This document shows positions 20,001-24,574 of a stretch of 24,574 bases of DNA, piece after piece. The position numbers and the translations under genes were made by a program. The DNA is from Sphacelaria rigidula. Lineage: Eukaryota; Phaeophyceae; Sphacelariales. Position 1 is the first letter of the stretch. Every line of letters begins with the position of its first letter. The stretch covers positions 1 through 24,574 of the forward strand of contig CAXNAA020000197.1 in assembly GCA_964200075.2 (NCBI GenBank), in the 5' to 3' direction. The notes beneath the pieces are model-generated. The model made no database searches. It worked only from the letters and a program-made list of their open reading frames with translations, and was not told the origin of the DNA.

Positions 20001-20914
20001 ACGTGAGGCCGAAGCAGCGTAGTGAGCGGCAAGCACGTGACGAGATCCAGGGTAAACCATGTCGACAAGTACTGTTGAGCGATGACCTTGCGATCCGTCA
20101 AAAGTCCGGACTCCGTCGGTATAGCCGTGAAGAAGCGAAGCACCGTATCTACTATGAAGGACACGTTCACGATTCCATTCAGCGTCATGTCAAGCGTTCC
20201 CGCCCCCACCTCGTCATCCGTGGGGAAACTTATTCGATACGGGACTACCAGGACAGAATACATTATGTTCAGGTGCATCCAATGTTTCCAGGAGAGCATC
20301 CGTCGGGATCTAGGGTCCAGTATATACGGACTGAGGACCGCCTTCGCCTTGAAATTTACAGCTCTTCGTTTCAACTTCATGGCCGCGCGTAGTGTTGCCA
20401 TTGTTAAGGCCCCTCGATTTGCACCCCTGCCCGCGAAACCAACGTGTGAGCTTTTTCGCACGGGTTTTACTTCACGCCAAAAATCTGCCCGCCTCACGGT
20501 CTCTGCATTGTTCGTATCACTATTTCGCCGTTTCCGAAATCTACTCCTCGCCGCAAAAAGTAAGGAGGTCCGTCGTGCGAACCGGTCGCGATCGCCGCCC
20601 CGGACACCATCATGAGCTGTTGACACTACCACGTTCGGTGATGGCAAACTCGGTTGTAGTCCCAGACTGTCTTCCTGACTATCGCTATGTCGCTTGGCGT
20701 CATCAGCTTTCCCTTCTGCCCGGCAAGCTCTTCCGACTGTCGAGGTATCTCGTCCTATCGCCGTGCCCCCCCAAACAGGATTCCTTAGATGCATTGCGCT
20801 CGCAGTTCCGCGGTTTCCTCGATCTGATTCTAGACCTAACCTATCAGTACCCTCATCCCCATTTCCAACGAGCGCTCCCGCGATGGTGTTGTTAGCATCA
20901 GCGTGTTGGTCCAT
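7791..20914 (-). CDS. Six-transmembrane voltage-gated/CNBD-type potassium channel, nine exons (whole gene span)
   Basis: The coding join on the minus strand is 20914-19910, 19541-19431, 16994-16857, 14669-14544, 14246-13941, 13442-13275, 10746-10621, 8503-8423 and 8057-7791, giving 775 residues and a TGA stop. Every intron begins GT, ends AG and is phase 0, so the exons join without a frame conflict. In order the protein has a basic N-terminus (1-205), S1 (about 209-229), S2 (247-265), S3 (283-301), S4 (308-330), S5 (343-364), pore with TVGYGD (404-409), S6 (420-440), C-linker (461-520), a CNBD-like beta-roll (about 528-650) and a tail. This is the layout of the EAG/KAT/CNG-related superfamily, which conducts K+ across membranes as tetramers. 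An in-frame TAG at 20965-20963 precedes the start ATG. Exons 1-7 are well supported by family motifs. Exons 8-9 rest on splice sites, phase and codon-like composition only. An extra exon inside the long introns cannot be excluded. Confidence 0.85.
8423..8503 (-). CDS. Channel exon 8: basic helical tail segment (predicted)
   Basis: Twenty-seven codons (residues 661-687) read as a charged, probably helical stretch beginning ALREAMASETIAKEGFKLKK. The acceptor CATACAG|GCG and the donor AAG|GTGACC keep phase 0, matching both neighbours. I recognise no domain. Assignment to the channel rests on strand, phase and composition. Confidence 0.55.
8537..8576. repeat. (CAA)n then CAG-rich tract (channel intron 7)
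   Basis: Short CAA run followed by GCAGCAGCAG, about 34 bp upstream of the exon 8 acceptor on the minus strand. On that strand it reads CTGCTG...TTGTTG and may serve as the pyrimidine-rich tract. Confidence 0.8.
10139..10232. repeat. Dispersed repeat family, copy A (channel intron 7)
   Basis: The block GGTCATTATCCACAAAGGTA, GGTACTCAAGGAA, then CTCGCCAAAGGAAACTTGAC is repeated, diverged, at 12269-12352 in the same orientation and order. It is A-rich and purine-rich afterwards. Class unknown; it may be a piece of a retroelement or MITE. Confidence 0.5.
10342..10382. repeat. (AAC)n microsatellite (channel intron 7)
   Basis: Thirteen triplets with one AGC variant. Confidence 0.95.
10383..10495. 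repeat. Two-copy tandem repeat, ~55 bp (channel intron 7)
   Basis: CCGAGATAGATCTACGATAA then CCCGATCCAAACAATAGTGG is followed by a second CCGAGATAGATCCAGCACTC then CTGATCAAAACACTAGTGG. It sits just right of an (AAC)n tract. Confidence 0.6.
10621..10746 (-). CDS. Channel exon 7: last strands and C-helix of the CNBD-like domain
   Basis: Residues 619-660 read ATFVAAGQCDLMWLDQLDL, then a helix LAMEECPEIRQSMEKTA. This is the family ending in which AT-V-A---CDL-L---DL leads to the C-helix. The acceptor is ATTTCGCAG|GCA after a T-rich tract. I set the donor at GAG|GTGACG (phase 0) because it joins in frame to exon 8. If it is not used, the reading frame runs on to a stop at 10513 and the protein would end about 35 residues later. 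Confidence 0.85.
11008..11313 (+). CDS. Small secreted-type ORF inside channel intron 6, opposite strand (speculative)
   Basis: The 101-codon ORF starts MTHLGLLWSLLVSFTFLNNL, which looks like a cleavable signal peptide ending near SSA. About 75 residues follow with five Cys (GGCTHDAAC and ACRDC among them). No splice signals or family match were seen, and an ORF of this length can occur by chance at this base composition. Confidence 0.18.
   Translation: MTHLGLLWSLLVSFTFLNNLSSANNRPSVVKQLSGPMAGGCTHDAACHSHATVDLASLQSRDGACRVSARPGLELIPKRKAPRRVGESHEGLACRDCSAQA
12269..12352. repeat. Dispersed repeat family, copy B (channel intron 6)
   Basis: GGTCATTATCTACAAGATAG, CGTACCCAAGGAA and CTCGCTAAAGAAAACATGAC match copy A in order, with a TATATATA insert between. 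A partial extra GGTCATTATTCACA lies just before at about 12254. Confidence 0.5.
13275..13442 (-). CDS. Channel exon 6: central beta-roll of the CNBD-like domain
   Basis: Residues 563-618 start MFFVIKGRIESYV, continuing GDLVVQ from exon 5 into the family strand pattern GD...MxFIxxGxV. An insertion rich in Glu/Lys/Asn follows, then GPGSLWGLNNVLLGGHAE. Where ligand-binding family members have a GE pair and a phosphate-contacting Arg, this exon has GL and, at or near the Arg position, Glu. The acceptor is GATGCAG|ATG and the donor GAG|GTACGG; the donor is followed within 20 bases by a long C run on this strand. Both ends are phase 0. Confidence 0.88.
13941..14246 (-). CDS. Channel exon 5: C-linker and first strands of the CNBD-like domain
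   Basis: Residues 461-562 begin EISEYSLDRRLPEGITSRIK, the classic C-linker form in which a Tyr/Leu helix is followed by an LP turn and a basic helix (RIKRHFRYYYF). Then comes the helix PLQLCQEVV, the segment FPPLVSVRLARAL and the first beta strands, with DKGEEVLQQGD. That matches the (P)xGExxxxxGD motif that opens cyclic-nucleotide-binding domains. The acceptor is CCCCAG|GAA and the donor CAG|GTACGC, both phase 0. Confidence 0.92.
14544..14669 (-). CDS. Channel exon 4: S6 inner helix and start of C-linker
   Basis: Residues 419-460 contain a hydrophobic helix, GLILSVGIQLTGATLFGFII, with Gly at 425, 430 and 436 that could act as gating hinges. It is followed by the amphipathic run RRIVQFIAPIQKATTRNLQ. 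This matches the S6 to C-linker transition (family form ...FGFIIGN... then a basic helix). The acceptor is CCTAG|GGA and the donor CAG|GTTGGC, both phase 0. The reading frame differs from the annotated-looking ORF over the same bases, so it is easily missed without splice logic. Confidence 0.85.
14896..14958. repeat. Left hairpin cluster of the intron-3 element
   Basis: AGTAGTGCCG at 14901-14910 faces CGGCACTACT at 14932-14941 across a 21-base loop. A second CGGCACTACTCTG starts at 14951. Confidence 0.8.
15005..15030. repeat. Hairpin with the same 10-bp arms
   Basis: CAGTAGTGCC, six-base loop GGCTCT, GGCACTACTG. It is the same arm sequence as the palindrome at 15748. Confidence 0.9.
15748..15771. 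repeat. Perfect palindrome, 11-bp arms, 2-bp spacer
   Basis: CAGTAGTGCCG, GG, CGGCACTACTG: a perfect hairpin at the right end of the intron-3 element. Confidence 0.9.
15885..16116 (-). repeat. tRNA-derived SINE-like element, copy 2 (in channel intron 3)
   Basis: The minus strand has TGATGCACTGG (16103-16093) and a B-box-like GGGTCGACCCC (16053-16043) in the same positions as copy 1. The distal block again holds GTCATGATCCAATCCG, followed by a related GCCGGGTGTGTGC. Overall length (232 bp) is almost equal to copy 1 (230 bp), though the middle has diverged. It lies in sense orientation within the channel intron. Confidence 0.5.
16857..16994 (-). CDS. Channel exon 3: turret, pore helix and K+ selectivity filter
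   Basis: Residues 373-418 hold a short turret, a pore helix (QYLSSFYFIIYTMM) and the filter TVGYGD at 404-409. TVGYGD is the K+-selective signature, so the channel is predicted to pass K+ and not to be a non-selective CNG channel, whose filter usually lacks the YG pair. The acceptor lies just after a (CA)n tract and reads TGGCAG|GGC. The donor is AAG|GTGATT. The exon is 138 nt long and phase 0 at both ends. Confidence 0.93.
17007..17025. repeat. (GT)n dinucleotide tract next to the pore-exon acceptor
   Basis: On the gene strand it is (CA)n, ending about 12 bases before the exon 3 acceptor TGGCAG. It stands where a polypyrimidine tract would normally be. Confidence 0.9.
18228..18335. repeat. 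Second cluster of the same 42-bp family, about two units
   Basis: Units such as CCAGAATACCCAGTGTTCTC-GGCAAGCGATTCTCCAGGTA align with the array at 18785. They repeat once, with the second copy reading GGAATATTCCGTGTATTCGC. Confidence 0.55.
18785..18965. repeat. 42-bp minisatellite, about four units (channel intron 2)
   Basis: Units follow GGAATrCTCAGTGTTTTyGG then CAGGCGGTACrTCAGGyAyCC and repeat every 42-43 bp. Because 42 is a multiple of three, two minus-strand frames stay open and give 14-residue repeats (for example VPDVPPAENIE or YLTYHLPKTL). Position between the S5 and pore exons and lack of splice sites argue that these frames are not translated. Confidence 0.75.
19431..19541 (-). CDS. 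Channel exon 2: S4-S5 linker and S5
   Basis: Residues 336-372 begin VSPVAMSIGKTLV, matching the short S4-S5 linker of CNBD-type channels. They continue into S5 with VILAAHLLSCLWFWVHCY, close to the family pattern of an LL-AH-L-CLW helix. The acceptor is GAACAG|GTG and the donor is GCA|GTGAGC, both phase 0. The exon is 111 nt long. The intron upstream is 368 nt and the one downstream is about 2.4 kb. Confidence 0.88.
19910..20914 (-). CDS. Channel exon 1: cytosolic N-terminus and voltage-sensor S1-S4
   Basis: This exon encodes residues 1-335. The first ~205 residues are polar and Arg/Ser-rich with no recognised PAS domain. A pre-S1 segment (SPYILDPRSRRMLSWKHWM) leads into S1, which ends VVPYRISF, a pattern common in EAG/CNG-type channels. 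S2 carries FIVDTVLRFF with Asp256, and S3 carries FTLDLVTCLP with Asp290; both acids are typical charge partners of S4. S4 (IIIPMRALRLLTLLKVVKV) has Arg316, Arg319, Lys325 and Lys328 at three-residue spacing, with Thr at position 322. The donor is GAG|GTGAGT. The start ATG is the first after an in-frame upstream stop. Long plus-strand ORFs across this exon are its shadows. Confidence 0.9.
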
Positions 20915-21184
20915 GTTGCAGCCTTGAGCGGGGCAATCTCCGTCTCGAAGCGTTTTGGTGAACTAGCGCTGTCCGTCGTCGCAACAGATCCACTTTTCTT
21001 CGGCCTCCGGCTGGGGTGAAGGTTTGCGCCGACAAAGACCAGAGCTAGCCCCTTAATCGACGTTCTTGAAGGCACGGCGGCTCACAGTGTGTGAGGTCAC
21101 CCGGTCTAAAAGCTGAAAAACGTGTGGAGCAGGGAGAGTGCCTTCAAATGAGTACATCAATTTGGTTTCATACAGCGCGAGTGA

Positions 21185-21540
21185 TGGTTTCGTCGCGTAG
21201 TGATGAGCGGTCTCTTTGCGTGTGTTTTATCTCGTCTAAGCTGCTATTATAAATCAAATGTTATTGGCTGCATGCGTAGATGACGCCCCTCTCCTCAGCC
21301 CTTCAAAGGCTTTTCTCCGATCGTTTTCAGGGGTGTTCACTGGAACGTATGAGGTACCGGACACGGAAGTTGAGGTTTCGCCGCGAAGTGATAGCCTGTC
21401 ACTCTGTGTATGGTGTGTCTCTGACCTCAAACGCAATTAGCTGATTGCATGCGTAGATTATCCCCTCTGCAGCACATCAGGAGCGTCCTACTGACCGTTT
21501 TCACAGCCACCCACTTGACAGGCATGGAGTACCGATCATT
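21185..21540. repeat. Diverged tandem duplication, two ~180-bp copies, upstream of the channel gene
   Basis: Copy 1 (about 21185-21365) and copy 2 (about 21367-21540) share ordered blocks: GGTTTCGyCGCGwAGTGAT, then GCATGCGTAGAT followed by CCCCTCT, then the CCGTTTTCA/TCGTTTTCA block, then a final GAGGTACCGGACA/GAGTACCGATCA block. The region lies 270-630 bp before the channel ATG, so it falls in the likely promoter or 5' flank. Copy 1 contains TTTATAATA on the channel strand (near 21250), a possible TATA-like site. Confidence 0.6.
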
Positions 21541-22560
21541 TTTGGTCCATTTCACCACACTATGCCTACTCTCCCTGTATTCGTAAGGTACAAAGAGAAC
21601 CAGATGTGGCGATCCTCCGCCAGTTCTCCTTGCCTGGGATCAACGGAACACACCCAGTGGGGATTGACCTTTTTGTGGGGTTCTTTTGACTCCATTTTCA
21701 CGTGTACTGCGTGATACACTGTGCACCGCAACAGTGCACGGCGGTGTGGGATACGTGTGTAGGTCATCAATATGCACCAGTATATACCACCAGTCAGGCG
21801 TTGTTTGCTGGTATTATCTAATCTTTAGTTCAGGGTACAGCCATCCCAATCGCACAGCTAACTGCCGACAGAATTGAAGCGGGGACTGGGACTGGCACTG
21901 GCTGTTGGCACTTTGAGGTGGAGACGTACATCCCGAGTTTACACTCGTTAAACCATTTCAAAGACACGGCAAACGTGGAGTACAGTATGTAAAGGAGCGA
22001 ATCCTCCTGTCATGATTGAGTCCCGTGCACGTCCATGTGAATGATCGAGAGAGGTTGCCATGAATTACCTTGGCACAGTCCCGCCAAAGAAGCATGGCCA
22101 CAATACATGTCATGGGTACAACCTTAGTATCCATGGGCTGACTGACCTTGAGTGGAGCTACACAACATTCCACAGATATCACACCGTAGTCGCTGCATTG
22201 CCCCGGCTACCGGTAGCAGAAACCTCGCAGCGAAGTCGTTGCTACCTCTCACATCGATTTCGATATTATCATGGGTGATACTGCGAGTCGTCGAGAAGCC
22301 AATAGTACCATGAAACAATGGGTGACACTATATTTACACATCTAGACTGAGACCTCGGTCATCGCGACAACGTCTCGACGAATCTCGGTGTTTCGCTGTT
22401 GAGCAGCCGTTTCAACTCAACTGGTGTGCCTTTGTTATCCTCCATTATTGCCTTAGTATTTCAGAAAAAATCATCACCCAGCACTTCGGACGTGCCCGCA
22501 TTGCACCCGGTACGAAATTGACACCTTCAGCTTGGTGGACGGAACATCCTTGGACTAAAG
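21541..22560. other. Stretch with weak exon-like pieces only
   Basis: Two pieces look slightly coding. On plus, after CTTTAGTTCAG at about 21834, a frame reads GTAIPIAQLTADRIEAGTG and on to a stop near 21990. On minus, 22157-22069 lies between TGTTGTGTAG and AAG|GTAATT and reads PLKVSQPMDTKVVPMTCIVA. Neither could be tied to a family or to other exons. Confidence 0.3.
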
Positions 22561-22603
22561 AGGTGTGTGGTCTAAGCCTGTTGCCAGCACGATCATAAGG
22601 TAT

Positions 22604-22848
22604 TGCCCTGTTTCTCTTTTGTTCCTCCTCCCCTCCGGGAATGTGCTACGTTCAATGCCGTCATTTTTTTGGCTCTTTATGAACGGATTGCGGAATTCAA
22701 GGAGCGTGATGCCCGCACTTTGCGTGTGCTGTACTACAACACTACAACAGTAGGTGGTCTACTGTGTATAACACCCCTTCTTGGCGTATTCTTTGCATCG
22801 ATAACCTCCGGAGATTGGACTCTGTGCGGTCGAGAGATTTTATTTTAG
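22604..22848 (+). CDS. Possible exon of a nucleotide-sugar-transporter-like membrane protein (fragment)
   Basis: The frame reads ECATFNAVIFLALYERIAEF, a short charged loop, then RTLRVLYYNTTTVGGLLCIT and LLGVFFASITSGDW. A hydrophobic helix, a loop ending in L-YYN and then another helix ending near GD is a hallmark of SLC35-type nucleotide-sugar transporters (family form LLYYNxLLSLP...GE/GD). The true 5' boundary is unclear; the first AG after the pyrimidine tracts is at 22699-22700. The frame ends at TAG by 22848. No neighbouring exons of this family were found, so it may be a relic. Confidence 0.3.
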
Positions 22849-22860
22849 TGAAAATTATGG

Positions 22861-23720
22861 ACGGAAAAGTTCAATCATGTGCATGGTGCCTGTGCTATAA
22901 GCATTACGATTCTGAAGAAAAGTTAGGATTGAAAGATGTTATGCCCGCCGGTGGAGGGGGGTGTTTTGTCCCGACACATGTGACAAGAACACCAACCCTT
23001 GATTGTTGCATGCGGTCTAACACGAGACAGCACACCCGTGAATGAGGTTTGTCGTGCTCAGTGGTTTCCAGTGACGGAGCATGCAGAGTACATCCAACAT
23101 CGATCACATCCACATAAGTGTCCACGATGGACATGTGCTCCGTACCATAACACAAATCCGCCGCAATGGTCTCGCTTTTCTTGCACTAAAACGGTTCCGA
23201 AATGACGAGGAACGTTTGTTTCGTCAAGGATCAATGCAGTCGAGTAAAACAGATACCGTCCAGTCGAGAGCATCTTACCATGCTATTTGTTCCGTGGTCA
23301 CCGTTCCAAATGCCGAGCAGCAAGGCTGTATTGTATGCAGTGTAGCTGATGTTTTGCAGATCGTGGGTAGTATGCACGCGAGCAAACGCCCCCGAGCAGC
23401 ACGACGAGGCCATCAGTTGTTGCTACCTGCAATACTCGACGACCTTAAAATGACTGACCAGCCTGTTGTTGAGCACGACTGTTGTGTCTCATCTTATACC
23501 AGTCCGTCAGAACATGAACTTCTATTGTAGCCTCAACTTGACTGTATGGCTGCACTGTCCTGCAGTGTAGTTCACTGTTTGCGTGGCTGTATAGACCAGC
23601 CGGTTGGCGTGATCACTGGTGCTCCTGTATCCTGTATCTATTGTTCATTGTACTTGCCGTTACTGCTCTCACCCATCTTCATCGACCAGCCAATCGAGCT
23701 TTTGGTGCGGAGCCACAGCG
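22861..23720. other. Stretch with two unassigned plus-strand ORFs
   Basis: A frame from an ATG near 22857 reads MDGKVQSCAWCLCYKHYDSE and on to a stop by 23045, with several Cys. Another runs 23081-23530 (149 codons) without recognisable motifs. I cannot tell either from chance. Confidence 0.3.
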
Positions 23721-23852
23721 ATGCACAGAGACGCCTGGGCTGAGCCACAAAACAATCCCTTGGCTATCCTAGGTTTGAGTGCGTTCAGTGCTGCTGCTGC
23801 GCTGCTGCTTGTGCAGCGCATGGTTCCTGGCTACGCCAAAACAGTAGTATAG
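23721..23852 (+). CDS. Short membrane N-terminus, possible first exon of an ALG7/GPT-like transferase
   Basis: The 43-codon ORF begins MHRDAWAEPQNNPLAILG, continues with one hydrophobic helix (LSAFSAAAALLLVQRM) and ends VPGYAKTVV. The helix followed by (L/M)(I/V)P--xK resembles the first helix of UDP-GlcNAc:dolichyl-phosphate GlcNAc-1-phosphate transferases, which act at the ER in N-glycan synthesis. A donor-like ACA|GTAGTA sits at the end in phase 0. The next diagnostic motif of that family (GxDLNK) is not seen before the window ends, so this is a weak call. Confidence 0.25.
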   Translation: MHRDAWAEPQNNPLAILGLSAFSAAAALLLVQRMVPGYAKTVV

Positions 23853-23997
23853 TATCATTAAAGCTCGGAAATGGTACCAGTTACAGTCTTACGCAAAAAA
23901 AAGAAGCAAGTCAACTGCCAAGATTCCCGCATACAAAAATCATACGCACCTCATGTATCATTCGACGGTTTAACAGGGTTTAGTACTGTATTTTCAG

Positions 23998-24435
23998 TAC
24001 AAATCAAGGGTTATTTTGCTTGTGGATTTCTCCGCTGTGTCTGTTCTAACAAGCCTGAAACTTGGCACAGAGGTAGACCACAACACAGACAGCATATTCC
24101 CGGAGCGGCGGCACGTTTCACGTGGTGCGCTAGACTCACGAAACAAAATACGGATTTTGGGCAATGCCATCGATACGTCTTCAAAACGCAGTCTCCTCAG
24201 CCCAGAATGCGTGAGACGTCAGTGGATGCATGTGTTGACACGCAGATACGCTCACTTCCTGCTGGGTGGCTCCTGCCCCGGCAAACGAACACATCGATCC
24301 GTATTGCGCACACTCTTGATGATGTCATTCTACGCGGTACCTATCTTGGTATCGCCTGTAGAGGTGCTCACTTCAGGAGACACGGCCGTGCAAGCGCTGT
24401 TAGTGCTTTTCGCTGTTGGTGCTTTTACGTGCTGA
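23998..24435 (+). CDS. Unidentified ORF with hydrophobic C-terminal segments
   Basis: It is open from an acceptor-like GTATTTTCAG at 23997 to TGA at 24433-24435. It begins YKSRVILLVDFSAVSVLTSL, has a polar basic middle and ends with two hydrophobic stretches (TLLMMSFYAVPILVSPVEVL and AVQALLVLFAVGAFTC). Phase 0 would let it join the short ORF ending at about 23846, but nothing else supports that. A longer ORF in another frame (from 23871) overlaps it and looks less protein-like. Function unknown. Confidence 0.22.
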   Translation, partial: YKSRVILLVDFSAVSVLTSLKLGTEVDHNTDSIFPERRHVSRGALDSRNKIRILGNAIDTSSKRSLLSPECVRRQWMHVLTRRYAHFLLGGSCPGKRTHRSVLRTLLMMSFYAVPILVSPVEVLTSGDTAVQALLVLFAVGAFTC

Positions 24436-24574
24436 AACTTCGACCACATGTCATGTAGACTACAGACAACAACCCCATATTGCTGAATCTGGGGTTGCGC
24501 GGTGTGTGCGTGCATATTGGGGCGAAAATATGTCGGATTCTGTTCCGTTTTTTTTTTCCTTCTTTCGGCGTAAG

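Noticed and set aside
19916-20895. Long plus-strand ORFs of 158-177 codons
   Set aside because: They lie opposite exon 1 of the channel, whose minus-strand frame carries clear S1-S4 motifs. The plus-strand frames show no motif and are explained as shadows.
1-24574. CRISPR arrays, bacterial operons, phage or plasmid modules
   Set aside because: There are no spaced identical repeats, no closely packed same-strand genes and no Shine-Dalgarno-led ORFs. The channel gene has spliceosomal introns.

Overview
The window looks like nuclear DNA from an intron-rich eukaryote. It has many microsatellites, diverged transposon copies, a tRNA-derived SINE-like family, GT-AG introns of 0.3-2.5 kb and no dense bacterial-style ORFs. 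The ion-channel type, intron sizes and base composition fit a stramenopile, perhaps a brown alga. That lineage call is an inference from general impression, not a database match.

The main gene runs on the minus strand from 20914 to 7791. I could assemble nine exons whose eight introns are all GT-AG and all phase 0, giving a 775-residue six-transmembrane potassium channel. It has S1-S4 with a charged S4, S5, a TVGYGD selectivity filter, S6, a C-linker, a cyclic-nucleotide-binding homology domain that has lost the usual ligand-contact residues, and a short Gly/Met-rich tail. Long ORFs on the plus strand at 19.9-20.9 kb are shadows of exon 1. The introns hold most of the repeats: a 42-bp minisatellite family (intron 2), a palindrome-rich element and a SINE-like copy (intron 3), and a repeat family shared by introns 6 and 7.

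Left of the channel gene (1-7.7 kb) is accessory DNA with simple repeats, then a 1.7-kb inverted-repeat transposon at 3603-5315. It has a perfect 8-bp target duplication (GAACATTG), which points to a hAT-like element. It is built from two diverged copies of a repeat array around a spacer that carries a frameshifted coding remnant. To its right are short coding-like pieces (5.3-5.7 kb), a SINE-like copy (5.9-6.1 kb) and a possible two-exon Cys-rich gene piece (6.3-6.6 kb).

Right of the channel gene, a diverged ~180-bp tandem duplication lies at 21.2-21.5 kb, in the channel's 5' flank. The last 2 kb hold weak plus-strand coding candidates: a fragment resembling nucleotide-sugar transporters (22.6-22.85 kb), a short membrane N-terminus resembling the ALG7/GPT family (23.7 kb) and an unidentified hydrophobic ORF (24.0-24.4 kb). 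These three are tentative.
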